Source: Elmis aenea (Eukaryota > Arthropoda > Insecta > Coleoptera > Elmidae). Taken from it: a stretch of DNA of 64,000 nt. The position numbers and the translations under genes were made by a program. The stretch covers positions 9,800,640 through 9,864,639 of the forward strand of contig OX393581.1 in assembly GCA_947652605.1 (NCBI GenBank). The letters are read 5' to 3'. Below the pieces are notes generated by a model. The model did no database searches and was not told the DNA's origin. It was given only the letters and a program-made list of their open reading frames with translations. Of this stretch, positions 58,192-64,000 are shown piece after piece; positions within the stretch are counted from its first letter, which is position 1, and the number at the start of each line of letters is the position of its first letter.

Positions 58192-60158
58192 CTAAATTAT
58201 TTCAAGTTTTGGAATACCGTTTGTTCATTTAGCGAAAGTTTTGGTATTTTTTAAGAGGGTATTATTTTACTTTGATAATCGCGCAAGACAAACAACGACT
58301 TTTACTATCCTGGCAAATATCTACAGTTGCCATATTTCTTAGAAAAAGTAAAGGACAAACAGAGCCACCGCACAAAAACCTGTAACAAACCACGTCGGAT
58401 AACTCCGTTGGAAAAAAAAGTCCCAACCACCTTTTCTAAGTGGTTTTAAGGACATAAAAATTCAATTGAAAGTCTATTTTCACGTCAGTAACAAAAATAA
58501 AATGTATTTTTTTTACACATCGCTAATAATTTTAAATACTTAATTAACAATTCTTTACATTTCTATTTTAACCTTAATGTTAGGAATGTATTTTTCTATA
58601 TGCCATTGTTTTATTTCATACAATCAAAGACTTTTACACGGTTCATATAATAATTAAACGGTAAAAAGAACCAAAGACCTTTTTAAGCACAAAATTTACG
58701 GTTCTCGGGCTCTATAATGACGTATTACGAACCTATGGAAGAGATTTTGAACCCCCCTGACCCCCTCCTGCCAAGGTTACTGGTCAACCACATAGCCTTA
58801 CTGTGCCCTAGTAGTTTTTGTTGCTGAATATCTTAGTCATCACATTTTTTTTAAGTTTTAACTCGTATCGAATAGATATAAAAGTATGAAAATTGTTTAC
58901 TGTTACAACTTCGATAAAAATTGGATTGAAACGACTTTTACACCAATGCTAATACAAGTGTTCAGTATGTGGCCGGCACAATAAACACCAATTAATTTAT
59001 TGCCCAAATATATTTAAAATAAAGAACAAAATTAAGTTTTCAAAAAATAAATAAATCTAAAGGACGTCGCTTTCAGATATAGGATTGTCCTATATAATAA
59101 AGGACGGGTGGTCACCGTATATTTAACTCATCTTAAAAAGGTTCCAAAACGTGCAAATAACATAGAACATTAAACCAGACTTTCACTCTCTGTTTGTAGA
59201 GACACCTCGTTTGAAATGTCGCAATCCTTTGGTACGGACAAAACTGGAGCCTTTGTAAGCCACTAACGATGGCCTACAATCTGTAACATTTAGTTAAATT
59301 ATTTAAAACAGAGTTTCCTAACATGACTGTGCTTTTGGCCCTGTTCTGAGTTTCATATATACTGTGAGTACCGATTCATCTAACTTTTGGAATCTCTGCT
59401 GTTGCATTGCATGACCTCTTACGTTCAGTAAAATTTGTTCGTTTCTTTCCAAGATAAAGATATGAATCGTAATTAATGATATCTACATTAAAGTGAAGAC
59501 CAATGTATATAAAGTAATAAACGAAATTAATAGATATTAGTTATGATTTATTTTGAAAATAAAAAATAAAAAGCTAAATAAATGTACATGATCAATGTTT
59601 AATTCATTGTTGTAATTTGTGTTTTGCTCAGCAAATTTCTTCTATCTTAACGATTACTTTTCGTAAGCTTTAAAATAGGTAACAATTTCATACGTAAATG
59701 CACAGTATGGAAGAGGTATCTAGGAGTATATTCTCCCATGCAGTCAGGATCGTATCTTTCAATTCGGATTTCAAATGATATTGTCGACATTCCTTATAGA
59801 CCGACTGTGCTTATATGCCCCACTGATTTCCAATTATGTTAAAATTAGACTTCAATAAACGACTTTTCTTTCTAAAGAAATTCACTGCTTAGAATAGTAC
59901 GATACGTTACATGCCGCGTAGTCTTGCTGCCCGGACGTAAATATTGTTTCAAAGTATCTCCGGTTATGAATTGGCCTTAATTGTACCTTCTTTGAATTTA
60001 ACTCGCTTCTTTAAAGATAACAAATATAAAGCAATTCAAGGGAAACCAAAATTGAAATAATAAAAATGTATTGGTTTATATAATTCCATTTATGACTGAA
60101 AAATAAAAATATTGGGGTGTTGCATTCTCCAAAATATTATTTGCGTAATACATTACCA
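58192..60158. other. Region upstream of the CAPA 45-bp exon
   Basis: No confident signal-peptide exon, promoter or repeat was found; AT-rich throughout. Confidence 0.4.
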
Positions 60159-60650
60159 CAGTGATGTCCAACCGGTAGCCCGTGAGGCTATGTTAAGGCG
60201 CCCGCGAGCAGAAGTTGCACTTATAGAATGCTCATTTGAAAACCTTCATATACGAACATTATCCATCAATAAACAAGATGACAGAAGACAATGATCAAAA
60301 TTATCAGCCATAGACATTTTCAAGAGCTAAACACTATCGAATCACTATTATTATTTTTGTTATTTTGACATAAGCTTCACTTATGCGCAAAAATGTACGT
60401 TCGTCGACAATCCAGAAATTGAAATTATAGTTTTATTAAATGACTTCCAACTAAAATCTATTGGAAATGATGGTTTTTGGCAACCAACAGACCCCGTCAT
60501 ATATCAGAATCTTATCAAATGTGCGAAAAAGGTAAACTCATTTTTCGCTTCTCAATACCTCTGCGAAATGGCATTTTCGCAGCTTAATATCATCAAAACC
60601 AAACATAGGTAAGGTCTTGCATGCCACGATTTTCTGGGTATTCACCACAT
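60159..60650 (+). pseudogene. hAT transposase relic (C-terminal dimerisation domain)
   Basis: The left end CAGTGATGTCCAACC at 60159 is hAT-like. The plus strand at about 60406-60612 reads LLNDFQLKSIGNDGFWQPTD, then VNSFFASQYLCEMAFSQLNI and IKTKHR, matching the hAT C-terminal dimerisation block (FGSTYLCE..FS..N.IKSK.R). No right end was found, so the copy is truncated. Confidence 0.7.
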
Positions 60651-63339
60651 CTATTTAGATGACATAAATTTATAACGAACAAAATATGATGTAACCATAT
60701 TGATCAATGTTGGTTTGTATTTATGTATTTACTTTATTTATATTTATTTAATTACATTGTAACAAATATTTCGTTTAGTCATACAACCGTTATCGATCAT
60801 TTATATCTCCACAAATAAATATTTCGTTCCATCTATCAACAAGTCACGGAATATTTGATCAATGGCTGGCTACTTATGTCAGTAATAGTTGCAGATGATT
60901 TATGCCTCAAATTCGCCAAAACTAACAACACAAAATGTATTTGTACTAATGGCATTGATATTGCTATCATTACATTGCAGCTATGGTTAAAATGCAAACT
61001 GCGTTTGTATATCATTGTGGATTCAATGAAATTGTCAGAAATGATCATATTTTAGGGTACTCGTGTAGAACTTCTATTACTTGATAAAATAATATTGAAT
61101 GAAATTTTTTCTTTTAAAATGTTGCGTTACTACAATTTTAAGCTACATTATTAAAACATGGTTATTTTTTCTCTTTCAATTTTTTTTTTAAATAGTGTTC
61201 TGAAGGGGTGTTAGGTTTTACAGGTTTATTAAAAAATTTAAACATAAGCTAATAATCAACATTTTTTTATATACATAGGGTACAGAAAATACTCTTTTTT
61301 TTTTAGTTAACACCTAATAGATAATTTTGTTTATTTCCAAATTATTTTTAGTAATTTTTATTGAAAGGTTTCTCCATGAGCACTAAAACAACTGAGCAAT
61401 CTCTTGCAAGGAAATCTCTGTTAGTCTATTATTTAGCAAGTTTTCAAGTTTTTCGCGATACCTTGGTATTAATTCTAATACAAATTTGTACAATTAAAGA
61501 ACTTATTAATTTATTTCTATTAATAATGGTGCATAAAGAAAACTACACGGGTTTAAAAGCTTTTCAATATAGTATCGATTCCCTTTAATAACCTTGTATG
61601 TGTATTTTTATTAACTAAAATTATTTATATCAACTGTTGAGTCAAATTTATTTGAACATTAATAAGTGTCAAATTCAATCTATATTTGTGCAACTAAAAT
61701 CAGTCAATCAATTATAATTTAGTTGCCTATAACCTATTCACAGTAAAAATAAAATATTACCTGAGTAAGTGGGATACTTCACTGAAGTTTGCTTTTGTTT
61801 TTCAACTTTTGATCCCTTGTGGCAACAAAAAATAAACACGATTTCCTGATGGTTTAAAGTATTTAATCCTTTATATCCTGCATACCATAACTATAAAACT
61901 AACTTTTGCTATTCTTAGCAACTTCGTAACTTCCTTGTTGCATTCAAAAGTAAACATTTCTTATAGCATACCTATTTTGTTCTTTTACTGAACAAAAGTG
62001 ACTTTTAAAAAAATGCATGCTTCAATAATTTTGTAATTTGTTATCACAACTAGTTATTTAAAACTTTATATTTTCAACTAATTAATTATTGTTAAGCTGT
62101 ATTGGATTCAAATTATCTTAAAAAATTTAGACAGAACAAAGAATGTACAAAAATAATTCTGACAAGTTTTTTCCAAATTTCTTAGAACAAAAGTGCAAAA
62201 AAAACTGATTGGAATCAATATCAGATTATACCAAAACGATCTTTTATAAACTTACGGCCCTTTTTTTTAACTACCTACTAAAAATACTTCGTGAAACATG
62301 TTTTTCATTTAATGATTAAAAAATATATACGCATCATTGAAAGAATTAAGCGAGAAAAACTCGAAACAAGTGACGGTTCAAGTCGTGTACAGACAAAAAT
62401 CGTCAGACCCAAGTTAAATATAATCAAATACCAGCCTACTACACCATTTAATTTCATTCATTATCGCCGGAAAGTTGGCAAAGATAACAAATTTTGAGTG
62501 TTCGGCTTAACCGTTCGACACACAAAAACCAATATTTTTAAACGCGTTATCGCTAATCGGATTAATAAATTAAAATTTGGTAAGTTTTTCGGATTAGCTA
62601 GCGAGTCAGGGAAGGAGCACAGTGCAGCTTTGGCAAAAAGCGATAACAAAAAGTTTTCAGGCCGATAAAGTTGTAAGCGCTTTAATAATTGTTACAAAAT
62701 TTGCTTAATTGATTCAAATTTGTTACTCAACACAGATGTGGCTTTATGGATCTAGATAACCCGGTCAATTTTATAGTTAGGAGACGACAAAGGATTAAGA
62801 TTTCAACTTTGCTTGCATTTGTAAAGAACAAAAATTAAATGTCTTGAAAAACTAAGCTTGTTAGGTTGTGCGCCCTTTATTTTTTGTCGTAATTGTTTTT
62901 GTATTTTCTTAAGATAAATCCACTATTATTTTAGATTTTATTTAAGTTTAAAAGGAACAACATGGACTATAAAGAAGTTGCCAAATATATTTAAAGAACA
63001 GTTTTTTGTTTGTGTTTGTGTTATGTAAAAAAAAACAAATATTTTGTTGTGGGCCTAATTGTTTGAAGAATTGTTAAACAACGTTTATGCAATGCTTAAC
63101 GCGTTATTTTGTTTGTTTCACAATTTTTAAAAATTGTCCAAAAATCTATTTACCTGTTAGAAGCCATTAACAATTGTTTCAAAAAAGTGCCAAGCGTTAT
63201 ACATTGTCGAACTCAGAATAAAATGCTCTACAAATTGGCGGTAAAATCAGATATAGCGTTCATAAGAAAAAAATTACCCGATGATGGTTTTCTAAGAAGG
63301 GAAACGTCGCATGAAAAATATAATTGGGGATTTTGATTC
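60651..63339. other. No confirmed feature
   Basis: Open frames here (60855-61055, 61361-61588, 62291-62497 and 63109-63336) lack recognisable motifs. One short splice-flanked stretch (61761-61815) is listed separately as a possible CAPA exon. Confidence 0.4.
61761..61815 (-). other. Possible upstream CAPA exon
   Basis: The minus strand has an acceptor ATTTTTTGTTGCCACAAG, then GSKVEKQKQTSVKYPTYS, then donor CTCAG with GTAATA. It ends in phase 1 and so could join the 45-bp CAPA exon in frame. There is no signal peptide in it, so a start exon would still be needed. Weak evidence. Confidence 0.2.
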
Positions 63340-63597
63340 CTTGCAAAAAGTGGTCGTAAAGAAGTTTTTACAGAAATGACATTCGACATCAAATGAAAAA
63401 GTTACGGGCAAAAAACAAAAATCCATTTTTTACTTGTTCCCCTATATCTCAAAAAGTAAAAAAGCTAGATAAGTTCTGTTTGCGTCAAATTATTTAGCAC
63501 CTAAATATACAACCTTGCCCTAATTTAACCGAAGCCGTAACTCTTGCCGTTTACGAGATCCCCATAGTGGCTCTCGCAAAACGAGAACCCTGTATAA
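63340..63597. repeat. Dispersed repeat, relative of the window start
   Basis: It ends TAACTCTTGCCGTTTACGAG, ATCCCCATAGTGG, then ACCCTGTATA, as at 40-100. The left limit is approximate. Confidence 0.45.
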
Positions 63598-64000
63598 TAG
63601 GGTATTTAGGCGCTCTCCAATAATATATTTAATAATTTGAAGTACAAAAAAAATTGAAAACAAAAATTTATATTTTAAAATCGTACCTATCTAAAAAAAT
63701 ATTTGAATTATTTTCGTTAGTTTATATTTTTGTTTATTATTCATTCATAATTTATATCATTACCAGTTTTTGAAAGAATTGCACGTAATTATTTTTTACC
63801 TTTTTTCTCGTTTGATACTTCTATCTTTTACCAAACGTTACCTTGTTTAAAGTTAAATTTTATTATTTCTTGAAACATTTTCTTGCACAAAATAATTAAA
63901 TTACATTTCATATTACAGAGCCTTTCAGGAGTTCTCAAATTACGCATTTAAAAGTGCCAATAAAAACGCAATTAGAATTAAATATCTCGACAATAAATAA
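63598..64000. other. No feature seen
   Basis: AT-rich sequence with no recognisable gene or repeat. Confidence 0.4.

Noticed and set aside
60836..61055. Overlapping open frames on both strands
   Set aside because: Neither shows a motif or exon boundaries; likely chance.
61801..61900. Longer exon starting at 61877 including an HQEIVFIFCC stretch as a CAPA signal peptide
   Set aside because: No in-frame ATG precedes it and the hydrophobic stretch is too short for a signal peptide.

Overview
The window looks like AT-rich nuclear DNA from an insect, possibly a beetle (the order is a guess). Genes are split by spliceosomal introns, transposon relics are abundant, and a CAPA-type insect neuropeptide gene is present. 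It is not bacterial, so operons and Shine-Dalgarno sites do not apply.

Layout. (1) 241-6676, plus strand: six 3' exons of an SLC16-type monocarboxylate transporter, whose 5' end lies outside the window; the last intron appears to be GC-AG. (2) 7614-20466, plus strand: a complete five-exon gene for HEMK1, the mitochondrial PrmC-like methyltransferase that modifies the glutamine of the GGQ motif in release factors. Introns of both genes are full of transposon relics: hAT MITEs (several with 8-base target duplications), a decayed hAT transposase, mariner and IS630-like transposase pieces, Jockey fragments, and elements with long inverted repeats. (3) About 21460-22800, minus strand: a decayed non-LTR reverse transcriptase with a 23-base inverted duplication. 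(4) 23116-52814: a satellite block of nearly 30 kb built from monomers of about 141-150 bp, with higher-order periods of 1731, 2442 and 2309 bp and a recurring non-monomer separator. A 5'-truncated Jockey element with an intact 891-residue ORF2 sits in it (24850-28105). The block is bounded by a 9-base direct repeat. (5) 53658-58191, minus strand: four exons of a CAPA precursor encoding three FPRT/FLRT-type periviscerokinin-like peptides, one WFGPRL tryptopyrokinin and one YTPRL pyrokinin-like peptide. A mariner sits in its last intron and a foldback element in another. The signal-peptide exon was not found with confidence. (6) 58192-64000: mostly featureless AT-rich DNA with a hAT transposase relic and a repeat end that also occurs at the window start.

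The three host genes have no evident functional link. The most notable points are the unusual threonine C termini predicted for the CAPA peptides, the nested higher-order organisation of the satellite with its separators and flanking direct repeat, and the apparent GC-AG intron of the transporter gene. All coordinates and splice sites were read by eye; no database search was run.
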